Of a stretch of 64,000 nt of DNA, positions 1 through 8,207 are shown piece by piece. Source of the DNA: Streptomyces sp. H27-C3 (GTDB lineage Bacteria; Actinomycetota; Actinomycetes; Streptomycetales; Streptomycetaceae). A program made the translations under genes and the position numbers. Within the stretch, counting starts at the first letter, position 1. Every line of letters starts with the position of its first letter. The notes under the pieces are model-generated. The model was not told where the DNA came from. It saw only the letters and a program-made list of their open reading frames with translations, and did not search any database. The stretch covers positions 126,975-190,974 of the forward strand of contig NZ_JASITA010000004.1 of NCBI RefSeq assembly GCF_030063415.1, in the 5' to 3' direction.

Positions 1-40
1 CGCGACACCCATGGCGCGCATGCGCCGCGCCCATGCCCCG

Positions 41-859
41 CTAGCGCGGCCGCATCGACGTCAACGTCGCCCACACCACGAGCCGGTACTTGGAGGTGTA
101 CTCGGGCGTGCAGGTGGTGAGCGTGAGGTAGTACCCGGGCTCGCTGTATCCGACGCCGTTCCGGAGGTTGCTGCGCGGCACTTGCGCGATCACACCGCTG
201 TCCCGCGCGGTGGTCTGCGCGAGGGTCCTGCCGACCGCGTACGTATAGACCGCGTCCTTGGTCTCGACCCTGATCTCGTCGCCGCCGCGCAACCGGTTGA
301 TGTACCGGAAGGGCTCCCCGTGCGTATTGCGGTGCCCGGCAAGCGCGAAGTTCCCGGGGCGGCCCGGCTGGGCGGTCTGCGGATAGTGCCCGACGTACCC
401 CTTGTCGAGTACGCCGCCCTTGCTGATGCCCTGAGCGACGGGAGCGGTCACATCGAGGCGGGGGACGCGGAGGATGGCGTACGCCTGATCCCACCGAGGC
501 GCGGGGGGCTTCCGAGCGGCGCGCGGAGCGCCGGGCGCGCCCCCGCTCGGCTCCGCCGACGCTTCCCCCGCCTCAGCCGGAAGATCCGCCGCGAGCCCCC
601 TGTCCTCGCCACTCCCCGCTCCCTCCGCACGCTCCCCCGCGACCCACTCCCGTTCCAGAGCCTGGACTTCGCGCTCGGCGCCGTCCCGGGCCTGGCGGTT
701 GGTCCACCACAGTTGATGTACGACGAGGAGCAGTACGACGACTCCGAAGGTCACCGCGATCTCCGCACCGGCCCACAGCCCGCGCGCGGCGGCGATGCGC
801 CCTCTGGAGGTGCGCCGCACCACAACCGGAATCCGCCTCTGCCTCCGCACGGCGGGCAC
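41..859 (-). CDS. class E sortase
   Basis: Membrane-anchored transpeptidase that would attach sorting-signal proteins to the cell wall. The 272-residue product has a basic N-terminus, one membrane segment (about residues 33-51), an Ala/Glu/Pro-rich linker (60-120) and a C-terminal sortase domain. Catalytic His is H176 in LAGHRNTHGEP, Cys is C250 in LTLTTCTPEYT and the conserved Arg is R259. The TLTTCTP context is typical of actinobacterial class E enzymes. It reads away from the SEC-C gene. The start at 859 is the first ATG that keeps the basic N-terminus. Whether a further gene follows below position 41 cannot be judged in this window. Confidence 0.88.
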   Translation of the reverse strand: MPAVRRQRRIPVVVRRTSRGRIAAARGLWAGAEIAVTFGVVVLLLVVHQLWWTNRQARDGAEREVQALEREWVAGERAEGAGSGEDRGLAADLPAEAGEASAEPSGGAPGAPRAARKPPAPRWDQAYAILRVPRLDVTAPVAQGISKGGVLDKGYVGHYPQTAQPGRPGNFALAGHRNTHGEPFRYINRLRGGDEIRVETKDAVYTYAVGRTLAQTTARDSGVIAQVPRSNLRNGVGYSEPGYYLTLTTCTPEYTSKYRLVVWATLTSMRPR

Positions 860-982
860 GATAGGCCCATCCCGGCCAACTCTCCATACCGCGGGGACTC
901 TCCTCCCTGGCCCGAATCACGTCCGCGCTGTGACGCTGTGCGCCCTCTCCTAGGTGTGCCGCACAGCAGTACGGTGTGACGC

Positions 983-2008
983 ATGCGCCCCGACACGCCT
1001 GCCGATCACGCAGACCACACCGAGCACGCCGCCGAAGCCGAGCGACTGCTGCGCACCGCGGCGCAGTACCCGGAGGACCAGGAGCCGTTGCTCCTGCAGG
1101 CCGCGGCCCACCTGGAGCTGTCCGGCGACCGCCCCCGCGCGGCCACCCTGTACGACAGCCTGCTCGCGGGCACCCCCGAGCACCCTTACCTGGTCAAGGC
1201 CCTGAAGGCCGCGAACCTCTGGGAGTTCGGCCACGAGGCGGAGGCCCGCGCGATCATCGACGGCATCCGCGCCGCGGCCCCGCGCGAGGCGGCGCCGTGG
1301 GAGATCATCGCGGAGGCGCTGGAGTCCCACGACGAACTCCAGGCGTCCCACGAGTGCTTCTCGACGGCGGTGGACCTGCTGATCGACCCCGCCGAAGAGG
1401 TCCCGTACACGGCCCAGTCCCTGCTGGCCGGCCGCCACCGGGTACGCCGCCTGCTGGGCCTGCCGCACGACGAGTGGGACACCCAGGCCGACATCGTCCA
1501 CCCGGGCGCGATCGCCCTGGACGAGCTGCACGACCCGAAGCGACTCTGGGCGCTGGGCTCGGACAACCCGGCGGAGCTCCAGGCGGAGATCGCCCGCCTC
1601 CGAGCGGAGCTGGGCACGTACCGCACGGCACTCTCGCGCCCGTTCCCGGTGGCGATGCTGCACTGGTCGGACCCGGAGCTGCGCGAACTCCTCACGGCCT
1701 ACCCCACGCTCGCAACGGAGTACCCCTCGCACGAAGCACACCTGACGGCGGTCGAATCGTCCCTGCGCGACCTCGCGTCGACGGGCACCCTGAACCTGGG
1801 CATCGTGACGGGCACGGTCCCGTCGTACGAAGCCTTCGCAGCCTCGGAGTCGTCGTCCCCGGCGGAGGCATCCCTACTCCCCCAGTACGCCACAACCCTG
1901 GCGGCACGGGGCCGAGCGACACCTTGGCCCCCGGCCCGCAACTCACCTTGCTGGTGCGGGTCGGGGGTGGCTTATCGGGGGTGCCATGGGGTGGCGCGAA
2001 AGTCGTAG
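983..2008 (+). CDS. SEC-C metal-binding domain protein
   Basis: A 341-residue protein. Its first two thirds are alpha-helical and Ala/Leu/Glu-rich with a tetratricopeptide-like look (residues 15-70). It ends in a SEC-C zinc-binding motif, PCWCGSGVAYRGCHG, in the last 20 residues. SEC-C motifs are known from the SecA C-terminus and many stand-alone proteins, where they bind zinc and partner proteins. The specific role is unknown. The ATG at 983 follows the divergent sortase by about 120 bp. The gene marks the left edge of the lower-GC insert: GC falls directly after its stop codon. Confidence 0.8.
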   Translation: MRPDTPADHADHTEHAAEAERLLRTAAQYPEDQEPLLLQAAAHLELSGDRPRAATLYDSLLAGTPEHPYLVKALKAANLWEFGHEAEARAIIDGIRAAAPREAAPWEIIAEALESHDELQASHECFSTAVDLLIDPAEEVPYTAQSLLAGRHRVRRLLGLPHDEWDTQADIVHPGAIALDELHDPKRLWALGSDNPAELQAEIARLRAELGTYRTALSRPFPVAMLHWSDPELRELLTAYPTLATEYPSHEAHLTAVESSLRDLASTGTLNLGIVTGTVPSYEAFAASESSSPAEASLLPQYATTLAARGRATPWPPARNSPCWCGSGVAYRGCHGVARKS

Positions 2009-2068
2009 CCCTCGACCGGCTTGCTGTCTGAATTCCCGGCCCTGTCCGGTTGAACAAGCCGGCGGTTG

Positions 2069-2110
2069 TCAGTGGTTGCTGTTAAAACTGGGCTGTGTAG
2101 CAACCACTGA
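2069..2110. promoter_or_regulatory. 12-bp perfect inverted repeat before the helicase gene
   Basis: TCAGTGGTTGCT (2069-2080) is repeated in inverted form as AGCAACCACTGA (2099-2110) with an 18-base, AT-richer centre. The right arm ends 2 bases before the AAGGGA ribosome-binding site. It could be an operator over the promoter or a hairpin in the leader of the helicase mRNA. No regulator can be assigned. Confidence 0.55.
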
Positions 2111-2124
2111 TCAAGGGAGTGTCC

Positions 2125-5100
2125 GTGGACGACTCGGGGGATCTCACACACCCGGTTGCAGGGGTGTACGAAGAGCTCATCACTTACCGCGTACAGGGTC
2201 AGCTGGACGACCTCGAAGCTGTGGGATGGAAGGTCATCGACGCGGAGGTCAGCGAAGAGTCCTCTCCTCACGTCCTCGCCCGACACCTCAGCAACGCGAT
2301 TCAACGTGCGCTACGCAACCTCCCCCACGACAAGCAAGTCGCCACTGCGAACCAGGTCATGACCTCCCTGGCCACCAGCCAGGACGACTCTGGCCCCGAC
2401 GCGCGCATCGCGGATGGTCCGCGTCAGCTACTGTCTCTGGCCGAGCAGGAAGCCCCTGGGGTCTACACTCTGCGCCCCCTAACGCCTCTGTCCGAAACGG
2501 CACTCATCACCAACTCACCCGGCGAATTGAGCCTGGGCGGTGAGTTGCGGGCCGAGCTCGCAACTGCGGACCGTATTGACCTCTTGTGTGCATTCGTGAA
2601 GTGGTATGGGTTGCGCGTGCTCGAGGACTCCTTGATGGCCGCTAAGGAACGTGGCGTGCCTCTCCGAGTCATCACCACCACGTACATGGGGGCGACTGAT
2701 CGGCATGCGCTCGATCGCCTGGTCCGTGATTTCGGTGCCAAAGTAAAGATCAACTACGAGATCCGTTCGACACGGTTGCATGCCAAAGCCTGGCTGTTCC
2801 GCCGCAACACTCACTTCGACACGGCCTACGTGGGAAGTTCCAACCTCTCCAAGGCAGCGCTGCTCGATGGGCTGGAGTGGAACGTACGTCTGTCGGCGGT
2901 CGCCACGCCCGCTGTGCTCAACAAGTTCGAGGCCACCTTCGACGCATACTGGAGCGAGAGCGCCTTCGAGTCGTACGACCCGGATCGTGATGCAGCGCGT
3001 CTCGACGAAGCGCTAGCTCAGGCTGGTGGGACACGTGCGCCCGACGACAAGAAGATCAGCCTTTCCTCGCTTAAAATGCAGCCGTTCGCTCACCAGCGCG
3101 ACATGCTTGAGCGTCTTCGTGTCGAGCGAGACATCCACGGTTGGGACCAGAACCTGCTGGTTGCAGCTACTGGGACTGGCAAGACGGTTATGGCTGCTCT
3201 GGACTTCCGGGCTCTGGTCCGCGAACACGGGAGAGACCTGCGACTGCTCTTCGTGGCCCACCGCAAGGAGATCCTTAAGCAGTCTCGTCGCACCTATCGA
3301 GCAGTGCTTGATGACGGCTCCTTCGGGGAGCTTCTTTACAGCGGCGAGCTTCCGCGGGACTGGAAGCACGTATTCGCCAGTGTCCAATCATTGACGGATC
3401 AACGCCTGGAACATCTCGCGCATGACCACTTCGATGTGATCGTCATCGATGAGTTTCACCATGCCACGGCGAGCACTTACCGCCGAGTCCTCGATCACTT
3501 CAAACCTGAGCAGCTTCTCGGCCTGACCGCCACCCCTGAACGAATGGACGGGAAGAACGTGCAGGACGAGTTCTTCGATGGCCGCATTGCCGCAGAGATG
3601 CGACTCTGGGAAGCTCTAGAGAATGACCTGCTGTGCCCCTTCCACTACTTCGGGATCCCCGACGGAACGGATCTGACGGCACTGAGCTGGCAGAAGGGCG
3701 CCTACGACCAAGCCGAGTTGGGGAACATCTTCACCGGCAACGACGCCCGCGCTCGCTTGGTTGTCAAAGCAGTTCAGAGCAAAATTTCCAACCCAGGCAC
3801 GATGCGCGCTCTAGGGTTCTGCGTGACGAAGGCACACGCGCATTTCATGGCCGAATTCTTCCGTCAGGCCGGGTTCCAAGCAAAGTCTCTCGACAGCGAC
3901 TCGCCGCCAAGCGAGCGGGATACAGCCCTGAAAGATCTGCGCGCCGGGAAGCTTCAAGCAATCTTCTCCGTGGACCTCTTCAACGAGGGACTCGACATCC
4001 CCGACGTTGACACCATCCTCCTTCTACGCCCCACGAATAGTGCCACGATCTTCCTACAGCAACTGGGGAGAGGGCTACGCCGCACGGAGAGCAAGCCTGT
4101 CCTGACCGTCCTCGACTTCATCGGTCAGCACCGAGCCGAGTTCCGCTTCGAAGCGCAGTTCCGCGCTCTTACAAACCTCACTCGTAACCGGCTCATAGAC
4201 CACATTGATCATGACTTCCCGCAGCTGCCCTCAGGGTGCCAAATTATCCTGGAGGGAAAGTCCAAGGACCTGATCCTCGAAAACATCCGCACACAGCTCA
4301 AGGCCAACATCAAGACCCTCGCGCAAGAAGCGAAGGGCTACGGCCAGGCCGACCTCTCGTCATACCTCAGGGAAAATCGACGGGAGATCAAAGAGCTCTA
4401 CAAAGGGAAATGCTCCTGGACGCAAATACTACGTTATGCCGGCCTCGGCACTGAACCCGCACCAACAGGCGAGGAGGAACTCCTCAAGCGCATCCACGCC
4501 TTTCTGCATGTCGACGACCCCGAGCGCGCCGACACGTACACCCGACTCCTTGCAGATAATGCACCGCGCTACGAGAATCTGGACGCGACCCAGCAGGGTT
4601 ACGCACGCATGCTCTTCTTCACGCTATGGGATAAAGGCGGCGGCTTCTCGAGCTACGAGCAAGGACTCGATTCGCTGCGCGATCAACATGCTGTGCGTAG
4701 CGAGCTCCGGCAGGTTCTGGCCCATGTACTCGATCAGGCTGACCACTTCCCGCTCCCGCTTGAGGCTCCTCATCATGGCCTCCCCTTGAACGTCCACAGC
4801 TCATACAACCGCTCCGAGATCCTTGCCGCCCTGAGAGTGGCCCAACTTGGTGGCCAAATGCCCGGCTCCTTCGCGCAGGGAGTTGCCTCAGCCAAGGAAC
4901 TCAACACTGACGCACTACTGATCACACTCGAGAAAAACGAGAAGGACTTCTCTCCCACCATTCGCTACAAGGACTATGCCAGAAGTCCGACTCTCTTCCA
5001 CTGGGAGTCGCAGAGCACCACGGCGGAGAACTCTCCGACGGGGCTGCGCTACCAGCAGCATGCACAACTGGGTAGCCACATCCTGCTCTTCATGCGGCGC

Positions 5101-5259
5101 TACAAAGAAACCGACGTCGGTAAAGCGCAGCCCTGGATTCTGCTCGGTCCAGCCGAGTACGTCGAGCATAAGGGAAGCAAGCCCATGGGAATCATCTGGA
5201 AGCTCCGCCACGAGGTCCCAGCTGATGTCTGGACCTATTCGGCGATTGCGGCCAGCTAA
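2125..5259 (+). CDS. PLD-nuclease / DEAD-like helicase / DUF3427 protein
   Basis: A large (1044-residue) multidomain DNA-processing protein. A phospholipase D-type nuclease domain carries HAK (H219, K221) followed by a GSSNLS segment. Next is an SF2 helicase core with Walker A ATGTGKT (K353), box II DEFHH (442-446), LTATPER and a RecA2 domain ending in the QLGRGLRR motif. The C-terminal region (from about residue 860) resembles DUF3427, with PWILLGPAEY near the end. This architecture is common in defence islands, so a role in restriction of foreign DNA is inferred, not shown. GTG 2125 is preferred over GTG 2119 because AAGGGA (2113-2118) then lies 6 bases upstream. Base composition is clearly lower in GC than the flanks. 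Its end overlaps the opposite-strand SRA-HNH gene by 4 bp. Confidence 0.85.
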   Translation: MDDSGDLTHPVAGVYEELITYRVQGQLDDLEAVGWKVIDAEVSEESSPHVLARHLSNAIQRALRNLPHDKQVATANQVMTSLATSQDDSGPDARIADGPRQLLSLAEQEAPGVYTLRPLTPLSETALITNSPGELSLGGELRAELATADRIDLLCAFVKWYGLRVLEDSLMAAKERGVPLRVITTTYMGATDRHALDRLVRDFGAKVKINYEIRSTRLHAKAWLFRRNTHFDTAYVGSSNLSKAALLDGLEWNVRLSAVATPAVLNKFEATFDAYWSESAFESYDPDRDAARLDEALAQAGGTRAPDDKKISLSSLKMQPFAHQRDMLERLRVERDIHGWDQNLLVAATGTGKTVMAALDFRALVREHGRDLRLLFVAHRKEILKQSRRTYRAVLDDGSFGELLYSGELPRDWKHVFASVQSLTDQRLEHLAHDHFDVIVIDEFHHATASTYRRVLDHFKPEQLLGLTATPERMDGKNVQDEFFDGRIAAEMRLWEALENDLLCPFHYFGIPDGTDLTALSWQKGAYDQAELGNIFTGNDARARLVVKAVQSKISNPGTMRALGFCVTKAHAHFMAEFFRQAGFQAKSLDSDSPPSERDTALKDLRAGKLQAIFSVDLFNEGLDIPDVDTILLLRPTNSATIFLQQLGRGLRRTESKPVLTVLDFIGQHRAEFRFEAQFRALTNLTRNRLIDHIDHDFPQLPSGCQIILEGKSKDLILENIRTQLKANIKTLAQEAKGYGQADLSSYLRENRREIKELYKGKCSWTQILRYAGLGTEPAPTGEEELLKRIHAFLHVDDPERADTYTRLLADNAPRYENLDATQQGYARMLFFTLWDKGGGFSSYEQGLDSLRDQHAVRSELRQVLAHVLDQADHFPLPLEAPHHGLPLNVHSSYNRSEILAALRVAQLGGQMPGSFAQGVASAKELNTDALLITLEKNEKDFSPTIRYKDYARSPTLFHWESQSTTAENSPTGLRYQQHAQLGSHILLFMRRYKETDVGKAQPWILLGPAEYVEHKGSKPMGIIWKLRHEVPADVWTYSAIAAS

Positions 5260-6185
5260 GAAGTCGAACCCTCTATTTTCCAGTGGCGGCGATGAGCCTG
5301 GACGAACCTCTGCCGTATCCGGTGCTCTTTCACTGTAGCGAGCTCGACCTTCCCTGTGACCGGGCCCTCTGCATAGCGATCAACGACCTCAAAATTATCG
5401 GTCAAATAGATCGCCCCACGGTCCAGCCGTATATGGCAGTTTGGACACAGGCATAGAACGTTTCCATCGACATCCGGGCCATTGCTGGGCTCGCCCAGGG
5501 CCTGGATGTGAGCTCCCTCCGCATAGCTCGCTCCTCCCGCCCCGACGACCAACGAAAGCTGACATATTTGGCAAGTGTGCTGGTACCAGCGCTTCACCCG
5601 GCGCCCTACTGCCGTGTCTCGGATGATCCGGTTAACGGTGCCGACCCGCCGGGGAGCGGCCCCCTTCAGAAGGCCCTGGAACTGATCCTCAAGCGGAGTC
5701 AACTCCTGCAGGTCCTGCTCTAGCCGACGCAGCTTGAACCTGCACATTTGAAACCCGTGCACGCCCACTTCTTGCCACTCTTCGACGATCTCATACAGCC
5801 CGTCGTACCGATATCCGTCAGCGGGTGAGTAAGTAGAATCGCCGCGAAATCCGCGGATCACGCGAATCTCTTTTCCCGTGATCCGACTCCGCTGCAGGCC
5901 GGCGTTTCCCGGATGCTCCCATGACTGACTCGCTACCTGCCGTTTGCTTCTATCTTGGCCGCCAACACCCGTATAAATAACCTCATCCCAGAGATCCCGA
6001 TCGTCCGGGTACCCTTTGCTGAGCACTATCGCATCAGCAGCTTGCTTCCCCCCGCCATCAAGCCCCCAAGAAATCCCAGCCTCCCCCTCCTTGTGCAGCT
6101 TGGCGGCCTTAACCTCCTTCCGGGACGCGAAGGCCGTACCGGGGGACACATCTACGTGCCCGAAAACAGCTTGGTATGACGTCAT
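5256..6185 (-). CDS. SRA (YDG)-HNH modification-dependent endonuclease
   Basis: A 309-residue type IV restriction-like enzyme. Residues 5-155 form an SRA/YDG domain (FGHVDVSPGTAFASR, GYRYDGLYE with YDG at 127-129), the fold that flips out and reads modified cytosine. A linker follows, then an HNH nuclease with zinc-finger cysteines C205, C208, C247 and C250, and catalytic-site residues H226, N242 and H251. SRA-HNH proteins such as TagI are known to cut 5-methylcytosine-containing DNA; that specificity here is inferred from domain content. The gene is convergent with the PLD-helicase gene (4-bp overlap), with the same lower-GC composition, so the two probably arrived together. Confidence 0.88.
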   Translation of the reverse strand: MTSYQAVFGHVDVSPGTAFASRKEVKAAKLHKEGEAGISWGLDGGGKQAADAIVLSKGYPDDRDLWDEVIYTGVGGQDRSKRQVASQSWEHPGNAGLQRSRITGKEIRVIRGFRGDSTYSPADGYRYDGLYEIVEEWQEVGVHGFQMCRFKLRRLEQDLQELTPLEDQFQGLLKGAAPRRVGTVNRIIRDTAVGRRVKRWYQHTCQICQLSLVVGAGGASYAEGAHIQALGEPSNGPDVDGNVLCLCPNCHIRLDRGAIYLTDNFEVVDRYAEGPVTGKVELATVKEHRIRQRFVQAHRRHWKIEGSTS

Positions 6186-6269
6186 CCGAACATGTTGCGA
6201 TCAACTTCGATCACATCAGGCAGACTCCGGTCGCGGGTGTCCGAAAGTGTCGGAGATATGGCCTGTTAG

Positions 6270-6296
6270 CGAGCCTCGCCAGGGGTCTGAGGCTCG
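6270..6296 (-). terminator. hairpin after the HATPase gene
   Basis: CGAGCCTC and GAGGCTCG arms separated by 11 bases lie just beyond the stop of the HATPase gene (6298-6300) in its direction of transcription. A factor-independent-like terminator without a T-tract, as is common in Streptomyces. Confidence 0.5.
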
Positions 6297-6297
6297 A

Positions 6298-6954
6298 TTA
6301 GGCCACCTCTCCCACCTCAACCTCGAAGCTCATCTGCGCACGGTCCAGCGCCTCGTCCGGATCGCACCCGTGCGCACGAAGCCAGTGGAGGAGGTCGGCG
6401 ATCAGATTGATTGCCACTTCCTCCGCAACAGCCACCTCCAGTGGGCCCGTCGAGCAAGCACGGGGGTGCACCATCTCGCAGTAGCGCGCCAGCAACGCCT
6501 CGACCGTGGATACCCGTTTCCCACCAGTGTGACCTGATGGGGTAGCCAGGTCCGTGCGGAGTTCGCACCACGTCACCTTGGAGTCCGCGCGCAGAATGAC
6601 ACCCCAGCGATCCGTGATCGCATCGATGATCGCCATCCCTCTACCTGTTTCGTCACCGTCCATGGCGGCGAGCAACGTGGGCAGCGCACGCGCATCCGGG
6701 TCGCGGACCTCGATCCGGAGGCGCGTGCCGGCCATGGAGACGGCGAGCGTCGTCGGCGTCTCGTAACCGACGTGGGTGATCACGTTGGTCACCAGTTCAG
6801 TCACACAGAGCTGAGCGACGTCCGTCAGTTCCGAAAGCCCCCAGAGCCTCAACTGCAACGCCATAACGCGCCTCAGACCGGCAACTTCTCTCGCCTCCGC
6901 TAGGAAGGGCAGTTCCCAAGCCTTCCTCTGAACCTCGCACTGACGTACATCCAT
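6298..6954 (-). CDS. anti-sigma-factor-like HATPase protein
   Basis: A 218-residue protein with a GHKL ATPase domain: N-box ELVTNVITHV and G-boxes RDPDARALP and DGDETGRGMAIID, the RsbW/SpoIIAB-like single-domain kinase type abundant in streptomycetes. The C-terminal 65 residues are an extra helical part of unknown role. The ATG at 6954 is chosen because GGTGAGG stands about 10 bases upstream; longer in-frame extensions lack a site. It is divergent from the XRE-DUF397 pair, a grouping seen repeatedly in Streptomyces (WhiJ/AbaA-type loci), suggesting one regulatory system. Partner sigma factor unknown. Confidence 0.8.
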   Translation of the reverse strand: MDVRQCEVQRKAWELPFLAEAREVAGLRRVMALQLRLWGLSELTDVAQLCVTELVTNVITHVGYETPTTLAVSMAGTRLRIEVRDPDARALPTLLAAMDGDETGRGMAIIDAITDRWGVILRADSKVTWCELRTDLATPSGHTGGKRVSTVEALLARYCEMVHPRACSTGPLEVAVAEEVAINLIADLLHWLRAHGCDPDEALDRAQMSFEVEVGEVA

Positions 6955-7161
6955 GGCGACAGCCCTCACCTTCACTGGTATCGCGATTTCATGGTGCAGC
7001 GAACCTCGCACCCAGCGTGACATTGGAACTCTCAATATGGAACTCTCACTGTGGAGTTGGTGGAGCACGCGACGACTGCGCGCGCCCCCGGCGCACGCCG
7101 TCTTGTCTGCATGGGCACGCGCCGTGCACGCTCTGGTAGATCGACATGGAGGAGCACGGAC

Positions 7162-8007
7162 ATGGCAGTTGGACCAACCACGCGCAGGCGCCAGCTCGGC
7201 GCCGACCTTCGCAGACTGCGTGAACGGAAGGGGCTCTCGCTGGAGGACGCCGGAGCCCTCGTCAGCATCTCCAAAGCCACCCTGAGCCGTTACGAGACGA
7301 AAGACGGGTCAGTCAAATGGCCTGCGGTCGAAGCCCTTTGTCGTGAGTACGGCGCCTCGGAGCAGGAGCGCCGCACGCTCGTCGAGCTTGCCAAGGACGC
7401 GAAGATCCGCGGGTGGTGGCGATCACTCGCCGACCCCATCCCCAACTCGATGAACCTCATGCTGACTCTCGAAGACGAGGTCGTACGCGAGGACCACTAC
7501 TCCTGCATGTACGTCCCTGGCCTGCTCCAGACCCGGGCATACGCCGAGGCTGTGCACCGTGCCTCCGAGATGCGCTGCACCGACCAAGAGATTGCACACA
7601 TGGTCGACGTCCGCATAAAGCGGCAGGAGCTCTTGGAGCGACAAGACCCGCCCCACATCTGGGCCGTCATCGACGAGGCCGTGATCCGCCGCATGGTGGG
7701 CGGCCAACGTGTCATGCGAGACCAGCTGAGGAACCTGCTAGCACTAGCTGAGCGCCCCCACATCACCATCCAGATACTTCCGTTCGCGAGCGGAGCCCAC
7801 GCGGCAGCCGTCGGAAGCTTCGTAATCCTCGCAGGTCAAACAGTCGAACTCGACGTGGTGTACGTCGACATCATTGGCGGCGGGCTCTTCATGGAGAAGC
7901 CTGAGGAACTCGAACGCTATAAGTTGGCGTTCGAGTACCTACAAGCGCAGTCGCTCGGCATCGAGTCGACGAATACATTCCTGAATCAGGTCACTAAGGA
8001 GCTGTGA
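7162..8007 (+). CDS. XRE-family regulator with DUF5753
   Basis: A 281-residue DNA-binding protein of the WhiJ/Scr1 type. It has an N-terminal helix-turn-helix (about residues 5-60, GLSLEDAGALVSISKATLSRYE) and a DUF5753 C-terminal domain (about 95-275, with EDHYSCMYVPGLLQTRAYAEA and ITIQILPF). The ATG at 7162 has GGAGGAG 7 bases upstream. Its TGA overlaps the ATG of the following DUF397 gene by one base, so the two are translationally coupled. Such pairs act in control of development and antibiotic production and have been proposed to behave like toxin-antitoxin pairs. Confidence 0.88.
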   Translation: MAVGPTTRRRQLGADLRRLRERKGLSLEDAGALVSISKATLSRYETKDGSVKWPAVEALCREYGASEQERRTLVELAKDAKIRGWWRSLADPIPNSMNLMLTLEDEVVREDHYSCMYVPGLLQTRAYAEAVHRASEMRCTDQEIAHMVDVRIKRQELLERQDPPHIWAVIDEAVIRRMVGGQRVMRDQLRNLLALAERPHITIQILPFASGAHAAAVGSFVILAGQTVELDVVYVDIIGGGLFMEKPEELERYKLAFEYLQAQSLGIESTNTFLNQVTKEL

Positions 8008-8207
8008 TGGGTCACGAAGGCCTGCGTTGGATCAAGTCCTCGTACAGCGGCGGCAGCGGCACCGAGTGCGTCGAGGTGGCCGCACTGGCCACCCGTACCG
8101 CCGTCCGCGACTCGAAAGTCCCCGGTGGCCCCCGCATCGACGTCCCACGCGCCGCCTGGGCCGGTTTCGTACAGGCCGTCCAGCGCGGGGAGTTCAGCCC
8201 ACGCTGA
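8007..8207 (+). CDS. DUF397 protein
   Basis: A 66-residue DUF397 protein with the family hallmarks WIKSSYSGGSGTECVEVA, AVRDSK and a C-terminal W-x-x-F-V-x-A-V segment. It is coupled to the upstream XRE/DUF5753 gene through a TGATG overlap, the usual arrangement for this family, in which the DUF397 partner modulates the XRE regulator. The 3' end overlaps the convergent downstream gene by 14 bp. A GTG at 8004 is an alternative start but would put the overlap in an unusual phase. Confidence 0.88.
   Translation: MGHEGLRWIKSSYSGGSGTECVEVAALATRTAVRDSKVPGGPRIDVPRAAWAGFVQAVQRGEFSPR

Noticed and set aside
1..40. Possible start of a minus-strand gene after the sortase
   Set aside because: ATGs at 34, 21 and 13 on the minus strand are seen, but fewer than 12 codons are in the window and no ribosome-binding site is clear.
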